Assembly (NCBI RefSeq): GCF_900095025.1
Contig: NZ_FMBK01000004.1
Span: forward strand, 62,001-126,000
DNA from: Acinetobacter albensis
GTDB lineage: Bacteria > Pseudomonadota > Gammaproteobacteria > Pseudomonadales > Moraxellaceae
Length of the DNA stretch: 64,000 nucleotides
Reading direction: 5' to 3'
Each line of letters begins with the position of its first letter. Within the stretch, counting starts at the first letter, position 1. The translations under genes were made by a program, and so were the position numbers. Of this stretch, positions 1 to 8,976 are shown piece by piece. The notes below the pieces were generated by a model. It did no database searches, was not told where the DNA came from, and worked only from the letters and a program-made list of their open reading frames with translations.

Positions 1-2
1 GT

Positions 3-2495
3 GAGGTTCCTACTGAACCGACAGTTCCAGCAACAGATTTGATCACACAAGCACCCGTTAGACAAAAAGTGGTGTGTTATGTCTTACAAAATTACTCTCG
101 AAGCAATGCCTTGCTGGTTGATGGTGAAACACGTCGCCTTAAACTCACAGCAGCCTTAAACTCACTGGTGATTGGCAATCATAAAGAAAAGGCCTCTATC
201 CTTTTTTTACAACATCATAATGAAAATAATCTGCTCCATCCGCCTTCACATACTTTTCCACCCCGACTGTTACGTTTAATTGACGTTTTAGAAAAACACC
301 CTGAAGTGGATATTGAGCTTATTCCAGTGACGGTATTGTGGGGACGCGCACCTGATAAAGAAGACTCTTGGTTTAAACTGCTTTTTACCGATACTTGGGC
401 AACGCCGGGTACAGTCAAGCAACTGGTCAATATTGGTTTACATGGCCGCCAGTCCTATTTAGAGTTTCATCAAGGACAATCTTTACGCGACTTGGTCAAT
501 TTTGCCAAAAACACACATCCGAATTTATCCCCTGCCACTTATATCCTCAATACCTTAAATAATTATTTAGATGGTCAACGTGAAGTGGTGCTTGGTCCCG
601 ACCTATCTGACCGTCGAAACGTCATGCATTCCCTGATTAAAGCACCTGATGTCCAAGATGCGATTCGTCGTGAAAGTATTCGTAGCAAAGTCAGTATGAT
701 TGAAGCAGAAAGTCGTGCCATTGGCTATTTGAATGAAATCGTTTCCGATTATTCACATTCAGCCATCCGCTTTGCCGATATGGCCCTGACTCGTCTATGG
801 ACGCAGCTCTATGATGGTGTAGAAGTACATAACTTTAGTACAGTGCGTGAGCTTGCCAAAGATTATCAAATTATCTATACCCCCTCGCATCGCAGTCATA
901 TTGATTATTTGCTTTTGTCGTATGTGATTTATAGACGCGGCATGATGGTGCCATATATTGCTGCAGGTGATAATCTAAATATGCCCTTTGTGGGACAATT
1001 ACTTCGTGGCGGTGGTGCATTTTTCATTCGCCGAACTTTCCGCGGAAATGGTCTTTATACGACTGTTTTTAAGGAATACTTATTTAATATTTTGTCCCGT
1101 AATACACCGCTTGAATACTTTATTGAAGGTGGACGTTCACGTACTGGACGCTTGTTGCCACCCAAGACGGGAATGTTGGCAATGACCGTGCATAGTCATT
1201 TACGCGGTAAGGCCAAACCCATTGTATTTTTACCGACTTATATCGGTTATGAACGTCTCATGGAAGGTTCCACCTACGTGGGTGAAATGCAAGGTAAGCC
1301 AAAAGAATCTGAATCGATTATCGGTATTCTCAAAACATTACGTAAAATTGAACGCATTTTCGGTAAAGTTCATGTCAATTTTGGCGAACCTGTTTTTTTA
1401 GATGAAATGTTGAAAAAACATGGTGCAGATCAAATCAAAATTGAAAAAAATGATGATCCAATTCCGTCACCCGTTTCAGATGCAGTAAACAGTTCAGCCC
1501 ATGCGATTTTGGAAAATATTAATCGTGCAGTCGTCATTAATCCAGTATCGCTCCTCTCGCTCATTTTACTTGCGACTCCGAAGCATACGCTCGATGAAGA
1601 AATCTGTATTAAACAGTTAGATGCGTATCGTAATTTGGTCAGCGCTTTACCTTATGATGAACGCACTCAAGTAACGCCACTTTCGGGTAAAGAAATTATT
1701 GCTTATGGTTTAAAACTTAAGCTGATTAAACGTGTTAAACACGTACTGGGCGATATTATTGCTATTGCAGACAATCAAGCTGTATTACTGACTTATTTCC
1801 GCAATAACATTTTACATGCTTTTGTTTTGCCGTCACTGATTGCTGCTTTGGTTGAACATAATGGCTCGATCCGACGTGGCGATTTGATTAATGTTATTCG
1901 TACATTGTATCCATTTTTAAAAGCGGAACTGTTTTTAAAATGGCAGGATGACGAACTGAAAGATCAAATCTGTGCTTATGTAGAAGCCTTAATTCATGCC
2001 CATTTAATTTCGGAAGATAATGAAGGTCATTTAATTTCTTCCGCACCAAACTCAGAAGAACATAATCAGTTAATGGTTTTGGCTGCGCCAGTCATGCAAA
2101 GTCTGGAACGCTACTACATGACATTAGCGCTGATTACCCAACGTGGTTCGGGAAATATTTCAACCCGTCAGGTTGAAGAACTGAGCCATTTGGTTGGGCA
2201 ACGCTTATCTGTTCTGTATGAATTTAATTCGCCAGAATTCTTTGATAAAGCTTTATTCCAAAGTTTCATCAAAGTTTTGACCCAGCAAGGCTATATTCGC
2301 AATAACGCAGAAAATGCCATCGTCTACGATCAGCAATTTCAGAATATTGCACAGTATGCCAACTTAGTTTTAGACGATGTCACTTTACAAATGTTACAAC
2401 ACATCACCACCTTTAGTGATCAAGAGCTTAAAAATGTGCTCGATGCAGTGGCAGCTCAGCAAGTCAAAAAACGCTTAAAGCGTAAGAAAAAGTAA
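3..2495 (+). CDS. plsB: Glycerol-3-phosphate 1-O-acyltransferase PlsB (5' end cut by window)
   Basis: This inner-membrane enzyme acylates sn-glycerol-3-phosphate to lysophosphatidate, the first step of phospholipid synthesis. The family signature blocks are visible: HRSHID at bases 888-905, FIEGGRSRTGR at 1119-1151, and FLPTYIGYERL a little further on. The frame is open to the left edge of the window. The first possible start inside the window is TTG at 39, but coding continues upstream of it, so the true start probably lies outside. From that TTG there are 818 codons, against 807 in E. coli PlsB, so little is missing. The C-terminus ends in a Lys/Arg-rich tail. Identification is firm; only the start is unknown. 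Confidence 0.95.
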   Translation, partial: EVPTEPTVPATDLITQAPVRQKVVCYVLQNYSRSNALLVDGETRRLKLTAALNSLVIGNHKEKASILFLQHHNENNLLHPPSHTFPPRLLRLIDVLEKHPEVDIELIPVTVLWGRAPDKEDSWFKLLFTDTWATPGTVKQLVNIGLHGRQSYLEFHQGQSLRDLVNFAKNTHPNLSPATYILNTLNNYLDGQREVVLGPDLSDRRNVMHSLIKAPDVQDAIRRESIRSKVSMIEAESRAIGYLNEIVSDYSHSAIRFADMALTRLWTQLYDGVEVHNFSTVRELAKDYQIIYTPSHRSHIDYLLLSYVIYRRGMMVPYIAAGDNLNMPFVGQLLRGGGAFFIRRTFRGNGLYTTVFKEYLFNILSRNTPLEYFIEGGRSRTGRLLPPKTGMLAMTVHSHLRGKAKPIVFLPTYIGYERLMEGSTYVGEMQGKPKESESIIGILKTLRKIERIFGKVHVNFGEPVFLDEMLKKHGADQIKIEKNDDPIPSPVSDAVNSSAHAILENINRAVVINPVSLLSLILLATPKHTLDEEICIKQLDAYRNLVSALPYDERTQVTPLSGKEIIAYGLKLKLIKRVKHVLGDIIAIADNQAVLLTYFRNNILHAFVLPSLIAALVEHNGSIRRGDLINVIRTLYPFLKAELFLKWQDDELKDQICAYVEALIHAHLISEDNEGHLISSAPNSEEHNQLMVLAAPVMQSLERYYMTLALITQRGSGNISTRQVEELSHLVGQRLSVLYEFNSPEFFDKALFQSFIKVLTQQGYIRNNAENAIVYDQQFQNIAQYANLVLDDVTLQMLQHITTFSDQELKNVLDAVAAQQVKKRLKRKKK

Positions 2496-2511
2496 CCTTT
2501 TGCCTTAAGCC

Positions 2512-2551
2512 CTTTCTCTTGTATCCTTTTTGCTTAGGTTACAAGAGAAAG
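2512..2551. repeat. Perfect 12-bp inverted repeat between plsB and the yeeZ-like gene
   Basis: CTTTCTCTTGTA (2512-2523) pairs perfectly with TACAAGAGAAAG (2540-2551) across a 16-base loop. It lies between the convergent ends of plsB and the next gene, where a terminator is expected. No clear T-run follows on either strand, so it is not a textbook intrinsic terminator. It may be an mRNA 3'-end stabiliser or a weak bidirectional terminator. Confidence 0.5.
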
Positions 2552-2598
2552 TTAGCCGAGGTCTACGCCCTTATCTATTCGAACATCTGTGCTCGTGT

Positions 2599-3399
2599 TT
2601 AGGCTAATAGTTTTTGATAATCTTCAAAACAATCTTCATGCTTTAATTCAAATTCCATTTCTCGCATATGGGTCGCGTAAATGCGTTTTCCTGAAACTTC
2701 TAAACTGTCTAATTCCAATATAGGTAAATTGAGTTGTTGTTGAAACCACTGAATAATTAGATGCATGGCAATAGGATGAGAATTCGTCACAAGATAGGAT
2801 TTGTGGGGATGTTCCACGTGAAGCAGATGCACTAAAAACCTTGCCAAGTCCTCGATATGAATGCGGTTACTATAATGAACATTAGGGTAGTGTTGTGTAT
2901 TTTCAGCCAATTTGATCATACGGGCAACGGAAGTGCCGTAAATACCCGTCGGACGAATGACAATGCATTGCTGTGGAAAAGCCTGCTGATAGAGCTGCTC
3001 CATTTTTAATAATAATTGTCCCTGCACATCCTTGGGCTGAATAATAGAATCATCTTTTATCTGTTCACCCTGATTTTCACCATAGATTCTCGTGGACGAT
3101 ACCACGATGATTCTTTGTACAGGATGTTGTTTTAACGCATTACAAATCGGCTGCACAGAATCGACATAGGTTTTTTGATAAGCTTCAAGCGTACTTTCAT
3201 TTGGGCTTAATAACACATAAACCCCATCAATCGGTGCAATTTGTGTTAAATCGAGCTGATGTACGTCCTGCATGTCATGCGTTGCATATGCATCTGTTTT
3301 CGGACTTCGACTAATTGTGGTAATTTGATGACCTTGTTCAAATAATTGTTTGGCAATACATTGAGATGTTTTACCATAGCCAATCAATAAAATATGCAT
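2599..3399 (-). CDS. NAD(P)-binding Rossmann-fold protein, YeeZ-like epimerase/dehydratase family
   Basis: The 266-residue protein begins with a dinucleotide-binding motif (GYGKTSQCIA, residues 7-16). It has the strand and loop pattern of extended or atypical short-chain dehydrogenases, including VSSTRIYG near residue 100 and RPTGIYG near residue 149. Its length and motifs fit the YeeZ group of uncharacterised NAD(P)-dependent epimerase-like proteins. No substrate can be read from the sequence. The start codon lies only 34 bases from the divergent recG start, so the two genes share a very short regulatory interval. The family assignment is fairly safe and the reaction is unknown. Confidence 0.8.
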   Translation of the reverse strand: MHILLIGYGKTSQCIAKQLFEQGHQITTISRSPKTDAYATHDMQDVHQLDLTQIAPIDGVYVLLSPNESTLEAYQKTYVDSVQPICNALKQHPVQRIIVVSSTRIYGENQGEQIKDDSIIQPKDVQGQLLLKMEQLYQQAFPQQCIVIRPTGIYGTSVARMIKLAENTQHYPNVHYSNRIHIEDLARFLVHLLHVEHPHKSYLVTNSHPIAMHLIIQWFQQQLNLPILELDSLEVSGKRIYATHMREMEFELKHEDCFEDYQKLLA

Positions 3400-3433
3400 T
3401 AAACACCTGATGATAAATCTAAGTTGAGGGTAA

Positions 3434-5479
3434 ATGGCTGCAGTCCATCAATTACAAGGGGTAGGTTCTGCCTCTGCTGCTTTACTGGAAAAGCTGAATA
3501 TTTTCACTACAGATGATTTATTGTTTCATCTGCCACGTGATTATGAAGATCGTAGCACGATCATTCCCATGAACCAATTAATCGTGGGACGTAGCTATTT
3601 GCTGGAAGGTATTGTCAAAGGTGTAGATTTCCCGCCTGGCAAACGCAAATCGATGGCCGTGCTATTGCAGGATGATTTTGCTAAAGTCACTTTACGTTTT
3701 TATCATATCTACAAAGCCTTGACCGATCGGGCCAAAATTGATCAACGTTTGCGTATTTTTGGTGAAGTTCGTGTCGGTGCGCGTGGTTTAGAACTCTATC
3801 ATCCTGAAATTCAACTGATTACTGAACACACACCTTTACCCAAAACTGAACTTACCGCCATTTATCCCGCAACAGATGGCTTAACACAGCCAAAATTACG
3901 CCAATATGTTAAACAGGCGCTTATTCAACACAGCGATGATTTACCAGAATTATTACCTCCTCAATTCACCAATGGCTATGTGCTTAAACAAGCACTTGAA
4001 TATATTCATCAACCGCCCGTCAATGCCAACATGTTGCAATTGGCGCAAGGCTCTCACCCTGCGCAGCAAAGACTGATTTTTGAAGAATTGGTTGCACATC
4101 AAATTAGCTTATTATCACGACGCGCCTATATTCAACAAATTGCGGCCCCTGCTTTTTCACCCAGCAAAAATTTTGCAAAACAATTATTGGCTACTTTGCC
4201 GTTTCGGATGACCGATGCACAAAGCCGAGTATGCAAAGAAATAGTGGCCGATTTAAAGCAAAATAAACCGATGCTGCGTTTAATTCAAGGTGATGTCGGA
4301 GCAGGTAAAACGTTGGTTGCAGGGGTTACTGCATGTCATGCATTAGAAGAAGGTTGGCAAGTTGCATTAATGGCTCCGACTGAAATTTTGGCAGAACAGC
4401 ACTATTTAAATTTTAAAAAATGGTTTGAACCGCTGGGTTTAAATGTGTCATGGCTTTCAGGCAAGCAAAAAGGCAAAGCTCGAGCGAGTGCAGAACACCT
4501 CATCAAACAGGGTAGTGCCAATCTTGTCGTGGGTACGCATGCGCTATTTCAGGAAAATATAGAATTTGCCAAACTGGGTTTGGTGATTATTGATGAACAG
4601 CATCGCTTTGGAGTCGATCAAAGACTGGCTTTACGTAACAAAGGCACCCACAACACTACGCCACACCAATTGGTCATGACCGCGACCCCTATTCCACGGA
4701 CACTTGCCATGTCAGCTTACGGCGATTTAGATACCTCAGTCATTGATGAGCTTCCGCCTGGGCGTACTCCTATTCAAACCGTAACCATTCCTTTAGAAAG
4801 ACGTGAAGAGGTGCTTCACCGAATCGCCAGCAATTGTGGCGAAGGTAAACAGGCTTACTGGGTGTGTACTTTAGTAGAACAGTCAGAAACCTTAGATGCC
4901 CAAGCAGCTGAAGCAACATATCAAGAAATGACAGAACGCTTTCCTCATCTTAATATTGGTCTTGTTCATGGCAAAATGAAAGCCCAAGATAAACAAGCCG
5001 TGATGCAACAATTTAAAGAAAACCAGTTGCAGTTATTGATTGCCACCACTGTCATTGAAGTGGGTGTAGATGTGCCAAATGCTTCAATTATGGTGATTGA
5101 AAATGCAGAACGTTTAGGTCTTTCACAATTGCACCAGTTACGTGGACGCGTGGGACGTGGTGCGACAGCCAGCTTTTGCGCTTTATTGTATAAGAGTCCG
5201 CTGTCTCAAAATGGACAAGAACGCTTAAGAATTTTACGTGAAAGTAATGATGGTTTTGTGATTGCAGAAAAAGATTTAGAAATTCGCGGACCGGGTGAAT
5301 TGCTGGGTACCAAACAAACAGGTGATATGGGATTTCGGGTCGCAAAATTAGAACGTGATGATCATCTGCTCAATCAAGCACATCATGTGGCACAACAAAT
5401 TCTTAAGGATTATCCTGAAAATGCCACCGCTTTATTAAAACGTTGGTTACCTGAAGCACCACGCTACGCCTATGTATAG
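3434..5479 (+). CDS. recG: ATP-dependent DNA helicase RecG
   Basis: RecG is a double-strand DNA translocase that remodels stalled replication forks and Holliday junctions. The 681-residue length is typical. An N-terminal wedge/OB region (about residues 1-150) is followed by the helicase core: Walker A GDVGAGKT near residue 286, the DExH-type box DEQHRFG near residue 387, TATPIPRTLA, and the C-terminal motifs HGKM, TTVIEVGVD and QLRGRVGRG. The ATG at 3434 is preceded by GAGGGTAA, a plausible ribosome binding site. It is divergent from the YeeZ-like gene with almost no spacer. Identification is firm. Confidence 0.97.
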   Translation: MAAVHQLQGVGSASAALLEKLNIFTTDDLLFHLPRDYEDRSTIIPMNQLIVGRSYLLEGIVKGVDFPPGKRKSMAVLLQDDFAKVTLRFYHIYKALTDRAKIDQRLRIFGEVRVGARGLELYHPEIQLITEHTPLPKTELTAIYPATDGLTQPKLRQYVKQALIQHSDDLPELLPPQFTNGYVLKQALEYIHQPPVNANMLQLAQGSHPAQQRLIFEELVAHQISLLSRRAYIQQIAAPAFSPSKNFAKQLLATLPFRMTDAQSRVCKEIVADLKQNKPMLRLIQGDVGAGKTLVAGVTACHALEEGWQVALMAPTEILAEQHYLNFKKWFEPLGLNVSWLSGKQKGKARASAEHLIKQGSANLVVGTHALFQENIEFAKLGLVIIDEQHRFGVDQRLALRNKGTHNTTPHQLVMTATPIPRTLAMSAYGDLDTSVIDELPPGRTPIQTVTIPLERREEVLHRIASNCGEGKQAYWVCTLVEQSETLDAQAAEATYQEMTERFPHLNIGLVHGKMKAQDKQAVMQQFKENQLQLLIATTVIEVGVDVPNASIMVIENAERLGLSQLHQLRGRVGRGATASFCALLYKSPLSQNGQERLRILRESNDGFVIAEKDLEIRGPGELLGTKQTGDMGFRVAKLERDDHLLNQAHHVAQQILKDYPENATALLKRWLPEAPRYAYV

Positions 5480-5537
5480 AAAAGATCATATTTTCAAAAC
5501 AAGCGAGTTGATCATCATATGATTATTCCCGTTAAGC

Positions 5538-5557
5538 GAGAAGATTTAAATCTTCTC
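5538..5557. repeat. Perfect 20-bp palindrome downstream of recG
   Basis: GAGAAGATTTAAATCTTCTC is a perfect 20-base palindrome, flanked by TAAGC on the left and TTA on the right. It lies 59 bases after the recG stop in a 262-base non-coding gap before comF. It could act as a recG 3' hairpin or as a dyad for a DNA-binding protein. There is no strong T-run. A second imperfect inverted repeat (TGATGTTGATCATTT against AAATGACCATCATCA) follows at about 5566-5597. Confidence 0.5.
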
Positions 5558-5741
5558 TTAAAACTGATGTTGATCATTTAAAATGACCATCATCAAGCAC
5601 TAGAAATTATAAAAAATCTATGTCATCAAATAAAAGCTGATTCTTTTAATTGCAAAATTTGGGATTTGAACCTTCGCTTATTTTGTTGCAACTTAATAAA
5701 AATTGTGCAAAATTAACGCAAAATAAAAGAACAATAAAAAT

Positions 5742-6374
5742 ATGTTCAATCTTATTCATCAACTGCTCAACAAAAGCATACATGGCCTTTCATCTTGCAT
5801 TCTGTGTGGCATAGACCGACAACAATACCATTCACTCTGTCAGGATTGCTGGCAACAACTGCCTTGGTTGAAATCAAGTGTACAAAGACAGGAAATAGAT
5901 ATTCAAGTTGCCTGCCATTATAGCTACCCGATGGATCGTATTATTCAAAAATACAAATATGAACAACAATTACAGTTTCAGCGTTTACTGGCCGAAACAT
6001 TGATTGAACTCCACCTTCCGAAAGTACAAGCAATTGTTCCTATGCCTATTTCGGCTCCGCGTTTAGCAGAACGTGGTTATAACCAATCTTTAGTCATTGC
6101 AAAAATTTTAGCAAAACATCTTAATGTTCCCGTTTGGCAACCCATTTCAAGATCAGACCAACACTCACAAAAAGGCTTAACCCGACTAGAACGAATTGAA
6201 AATATTGAACAACAATTTGAAATTTGCACACGTTCAAAGCTTCGTTATCGACGAGTACTCATGCTCGACGATGTGGTCACCACGGGAAGCTCTCTGTACG
6301 CGTTAAAACAAAAATTAGAAGTTCTCGGTTGCCAAAAAATTTATGCTGCATGTCTTGCCTGTGCAAAAGCTTAA
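5742..6374 (+). CDS. comF: ComF family phosphoribosyltransferase-like protein
   Basis: This 210-residue protein has the two ComF hallmarks. At the N-terminus is a four-cysteine zinc ribbon (CILCG near residue 20 and CQDC near residue 34). At the C-terminus is a type I phosphoribosyltransferase signature, LMLDDVVTTGSS, near residue 178. Proteins of this family (GntX/ComF) are linked to DNA uptake or handling in naturally competent bacteria, but the reaction is not known. Acinetobacter also uses the name comF for a pilin, which is a different gene (see 53587-54108). The start is ATG at 5742 after an A-rich leader. The product family is clear and the role is inferred. Confidence 0.88.
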   Translation: MFNLIHQLLNKSIHGLSSCILCGIDRQQYHSLCQDCWQQLPWLKSSVQRQEIDIQVACHYSYPMDRIIQKYKYEQQLQFQRLLAETLIELHLPKVQAIVPMPISAPRLAERGYNQSLVIAKILAKHLNVPVWQPISRSDQHSQKGLTRLERIENIEQQFEICTRSKLRYRRVLMLDDVVTTGSSLYALKQKLEVLGCQKIYAACLACAKA

Positions 6375-6383
6375 ACCACAGTA

Positions 6384-6791
6384 TTAAGCAAGAATATCCT
6401 CTATCAAGAAACGTTTGATCCAAGGAATTACTATTTCAGTACTCAAAGGCGCCAGTTGGATTTGCTGATTGTCTAAATCGACCCACTTCATTTCAACAAT
6501 TTCCGCTTCAATTTTTGGTTCTTGATCTAAGGTCACATAGTAAACATAACTGACCAAGTGATGATCAGGCTCATTGGCTGTCGCTGTTTCAAAACACCCA
6601 ATAAAGTGTTTTATGTGTGCCTGACAACCAATCTCTTCCTGAATTTCACGAAGCATAGTTGCTTCAGGTGGTTCATTGGGTTCCAACTTACCACCGACCT
6701 GCATAAAACATGTAGTATTTTGCTTTCTCACCACCAACATTTGCTGTTGCTGATTAAGAATAATGGCAGCAGCAACAGTAATAATTTTCAT
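6384..6791 (-). CDS. Nudix (MutT-like) hydrolase
   Basis: The protein contains a complete Nudix box, beginning GGKLEPNEPP and ending REIQEEIG, which binds the metal and cleaves nucleoside diphosphate-X substrates. I prefer the ATG at 6791, giving 136 residues starting MKIITVAAAI. The longer in-frame start at 6830 would overlap the upstream gene, and GGTGA precedes the 6791 start. The upstream LOG gene ends at 6794, two bases away, so translation is probably coupled. The substrate cannot be told from the sequence. The 3' end nearly meets the convergent comF stop. Confidence 0.85.
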   Translation of the reverse strand: MKIITVAAAIILNQQQQMLVVRKQNTTCFMQVGGKLEPNEPPEATMLREIQEEIGCQAHIKHFIGCFETATANEPDHHLVSYVYYVTLDQEPKIEAEIVEMKWVDLDNQQIQLAPLSTEIVIPWIKRFLIEDILA

Positions 6792-6793
6792 GC

Positions 6794-7387
6794 TTATTTC
6801 ACCAAATCTTGCTGATTGGCCATGCCCCATTTGGGCTGTGGTGCTTGAAATGTCTTAAATTGCTGTAAAATGTCTTCAATTGAGTCCGATGCAATAATAC
6901 TTTCGGTAAAGCGGGCTTGAGTAAAACCTTTCTGCGTGGTCAAGTGGATAAATTTCAATAAATCATCATAAAAGCCTTCTACATTTAAAAATGCGCATGG
7001 CTTTAAATGAATCCCCAACTGAGCCCATGTCCACTGTTCAAAAATTTCTTCTAATGTTCCCGCCCCACCCGGTAATGCAATGAAAGCATCCGATAATTCA
7101 GACATTTTGGTTTTACGTTCATGCATATTATTGACCACATACAATTCAGTTAAATGCGGATGAGCCAGCTCACGGTCAACTAAAGCATGTGGAATCACAC
7201 CAATCACTTGCCCACCTGCTTGCAAAGCACTATCAGCAACCACACCCATCAAGCCAGAACGACCACCACCATAGACCAAGGTTTTACCTTGCTCAGCAAT
7301 GGTCTTTCCCATTTTTTGCGCAGTATCTAAAAAAATGGAATCTGTTCCTAGAGCTGAGCCACAAAAAATAGCGATAGAATTCATCAT
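6794..7387 (-). CDS. LOG family protein (TIGR00730; 'lysine decarboxylase' motif)
   Basis: It carries the LOG motifs YGGGRSGLMG and LPGGAGTLEE. Proteins of this family are cytokinin-riboside 5'-monophosphate phosphoribohydrolases or related nucleotide N-glycosidases; older annotations call them lysine decarboxylases. I place the start at ATG 7387 (198 residues, or the adjacent ATG at 7384) because an AGGA site lies seven bases upstream. An in-frame ATG at 7429 is possible but adds an unconserved-looking tail. It forms a two-gene unit with the Nudix gene, which could suggest a shared role in cleaning damaged nucleotides; that is inference. Confidence 0.88.
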   Translation of the reverse strand: MMNSIAIFCGSALGTDSIFLDTAQKMGKTIAEQGKTLVYGGGRSGLMGVVADSALQAGGQVIGVIPHALVDRELAHPHLTELYVVNNMHERKTKMSELSDAFIALPGGAGTLEEIFEQWTWAQLGIHLKPCAFLNVEGFYDDLLKFIHLTTQKGFTQARFTESIIASDSIEDILQQFKTFQAPQPKWGMANQQDLVK

Positions 7388-7538
7388 TTTTTTATCCTGT
7401 TTCGAAGTTGTCATACTGTTAAAGTACATTTAAAGGAGATTTTTTAATAAAAAACCGCTTCAATCAGTGTTTTTATTCCATTCCTTGTCTAAAATACACC
7501 CATTGATTTAACCCATACTGCGCAGGGGAAAAGACAGC

Positions 7539-8552
7539 ATGCTGGAAGCCTTTTACGCCACAGAGCGCGGTAGTTTGGAAGACGCCACTATTAATGGCGG
7601 TTTTGATCTTCACCCAGAATTAGTGTGGATTGACTTAATTGCTCCCTCACAAGAAGAACAGCAATGGGTACTTGATGCCTATGATCAAAACTTACCCACA
7701 CTAAAATCACTGGAAGATATTTCTTCATCGGCACGATTTTATCGTGATGATGATGGTATTTTACATATCAGCACCTATTTTTTAACGAAAAATAAAAACT
7801 TTCAAGTTGATGGTGAGACAGATGACAATGCCAGTATATTAGCCACAGTTCAAACCGTAGCTTTTATCCTGCACAAAGATCACCTGTTTACTTTACGCGG
7901 TGAAAAACTGGTCGCATTTCGTGCATTTCGTGCACGTGCCCGTCGTAATGACTATGAAATGGAATACAAAGATCCGACTTGGGTGCTCTTGGGTTTGCTC
8001 GAAGCTAAACTGGATGAACTTGCGGATATCTTGGAAGATATCCACAAGGATCTAGAAAAATACTCGACAGAAGTGCTCAACAATCGTCATCGAGAACAAA
8101 TTTTGGATTTGGATGACATGATCACTCGCTTGGCGCAACTTGAAGATGTCCTCGGAAAAGCACAACTTTGTCTGATCGATTTACGTCGGGTATTAACTTT
8201 TCTGGCTCGTCCAAGAGCATTAGGCAGTCATATTTATGATGCAGATATTCGAGAATTGAGTGAAGATGTTCGCTCACTGGTCGAGCATGATGCTTTTTTA
8301 TTCCAAAAAGTACGTTTCTTACTCGATACTACCTCTGGATTTATTAACACCGAGCAGAATGATACGATTCGTCGCTTCTCCATTTTACCAAGCATGCTCG
8401 CACCACCTATGCTCGTCGCCAGTGTCTATGGAATGAATACCGATGTACTTCCTTTTGCGCAAGGCACCACAAGTTTTATTATAGTCGGCATCATTCTATT
8501 ACTGTTCTTCTTTGGTCCACTGATTTACTTCCGTTGGAAGAAATGGATTTAA
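7539..8552 (+). CDS. corA: CorA family magnesium/cobalt transporter
   Basis: A 337-residue CorA-type divalent-cation channel of the inner membrane. The long acidic and helical N-terminal cytoplasmic domain is followed by two C-terminal membrane segments. The selectivity signature YGMN at the end of the first segment is clear (VASVYGMNTDVLPF). The positively charged cytoplasmic end RWKKWI is also typical. The ATG at 7539 is preceded by CAGGGGAAAA. It is divergent from the LOG gene. CorA is the best name, although the related ZntB zinc transporters have the same architecture. Confidence 0.92.
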   Translation: MLEAFYATERGSLEDATINGGFDLHPELVWIDLIAPSQEEQQWVLDAYDQNLPTLKSLEDISSSARFYRDDDGILHISTYFLTKNKNFQVDGETDDNASILATVQTVAFILHKDHLFTLRGEKLVAFRAFRARARRNDYEMEYKDPTWVLLGLLEAKLDELADILEDIHKDLEKYSTEVLNNRHREQILDLDDMITRLAQLEDVLGKAQLCLIDLRRVLTFLARPRALGSHIYDADIRELSEDVRSLVEHDAFLFQKVRFLLDTTSGFINTEQNDTIRRFSILPSMLAPPMLVASVYGMNTDVLPFAQGTTSFIIVGIILLLFFFGPLIYFRWKKWI

Positions 8553-8631
8553 TTGAACTTTGAAGCAGTGCTTCAAAGCGAAGTGCAAGAAAAGCGCTCT
8601 AAATCTGATAAATACCTATTTTACAGAGCAT

Positions 8632-8660
8632 AAAAAAAGCACCTTAAGGTGCTTTTTTTA
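8632..8660. terminator. Bidirectional intrinsic terminator between corA and mlaB
   Basis: A hairpin (AAGCACC, loop TTAA, GGTGCTT) is flanked by an A-run on the left and a T-run on the right, so it can stop both corA from the left and the mla operon from the right. Confidence 0.9.
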
Positions 8661-8670
8661 TGCTCTTTAT

Positions 8671-8970
8671 TTAACTGATCAGTTGTAAATCATCTTGTAA
8701 ATGACAGGCCTGAATAATGTTCATCATTTTGTCAGGTACAGCTTTAAACTTTAAGCCTTTGGCGTGAGGAGTCTGACGCAACCAACGCACTAACACAGCA
8801 AGCGCTAAAGTACTCCCCTGTTCCAAATTGGCCAAATTAATCACGACAGGAAACTGACCTTGCGCTTGAATCAATTTCAAACCTTGTTGGTAATAGCTTT
8901 CTGCATTGTCATAATCAATTTTGCCAGATACCTGTACTTCCTGATTAATGATTTCAAGCACTGAATACAT
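8671..8970 (-). CDS. mlaB: STAS-domain protein MlaB of the Mla lipid transport system
   Basis: A 99-residue cytosolic STAS-domain protein and the last gene of the mlaFEDCB operon. MlaB binds and stabilises the MlaF ATPase in the MlaFEDB complex, which moves phospholipids between the inner and outer membrane. The sequence shows the STAS alternation (VSGKIDYDNAESYYQQG, then FPVVINLANLEQGSTLALAVLV). The serine/threonine position used in sporulation anti-anti-sigma factors is occupied by GSTLALAV. Six bases separate it from mlaC. Assignment rests on domain plus position. Confidence 0.9.
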   Translation of the reverse strand: MYSVLEIINQEVQVSGKIDYDNAESYYQQGLKLIQAQGQFPVVINLANLEQGSTLALAVLVRWLRQTPHAKGLKFKAVPDKMMNIIQACHLQDDLQLIS

Positions 8971-8976
8971 CCTCAG

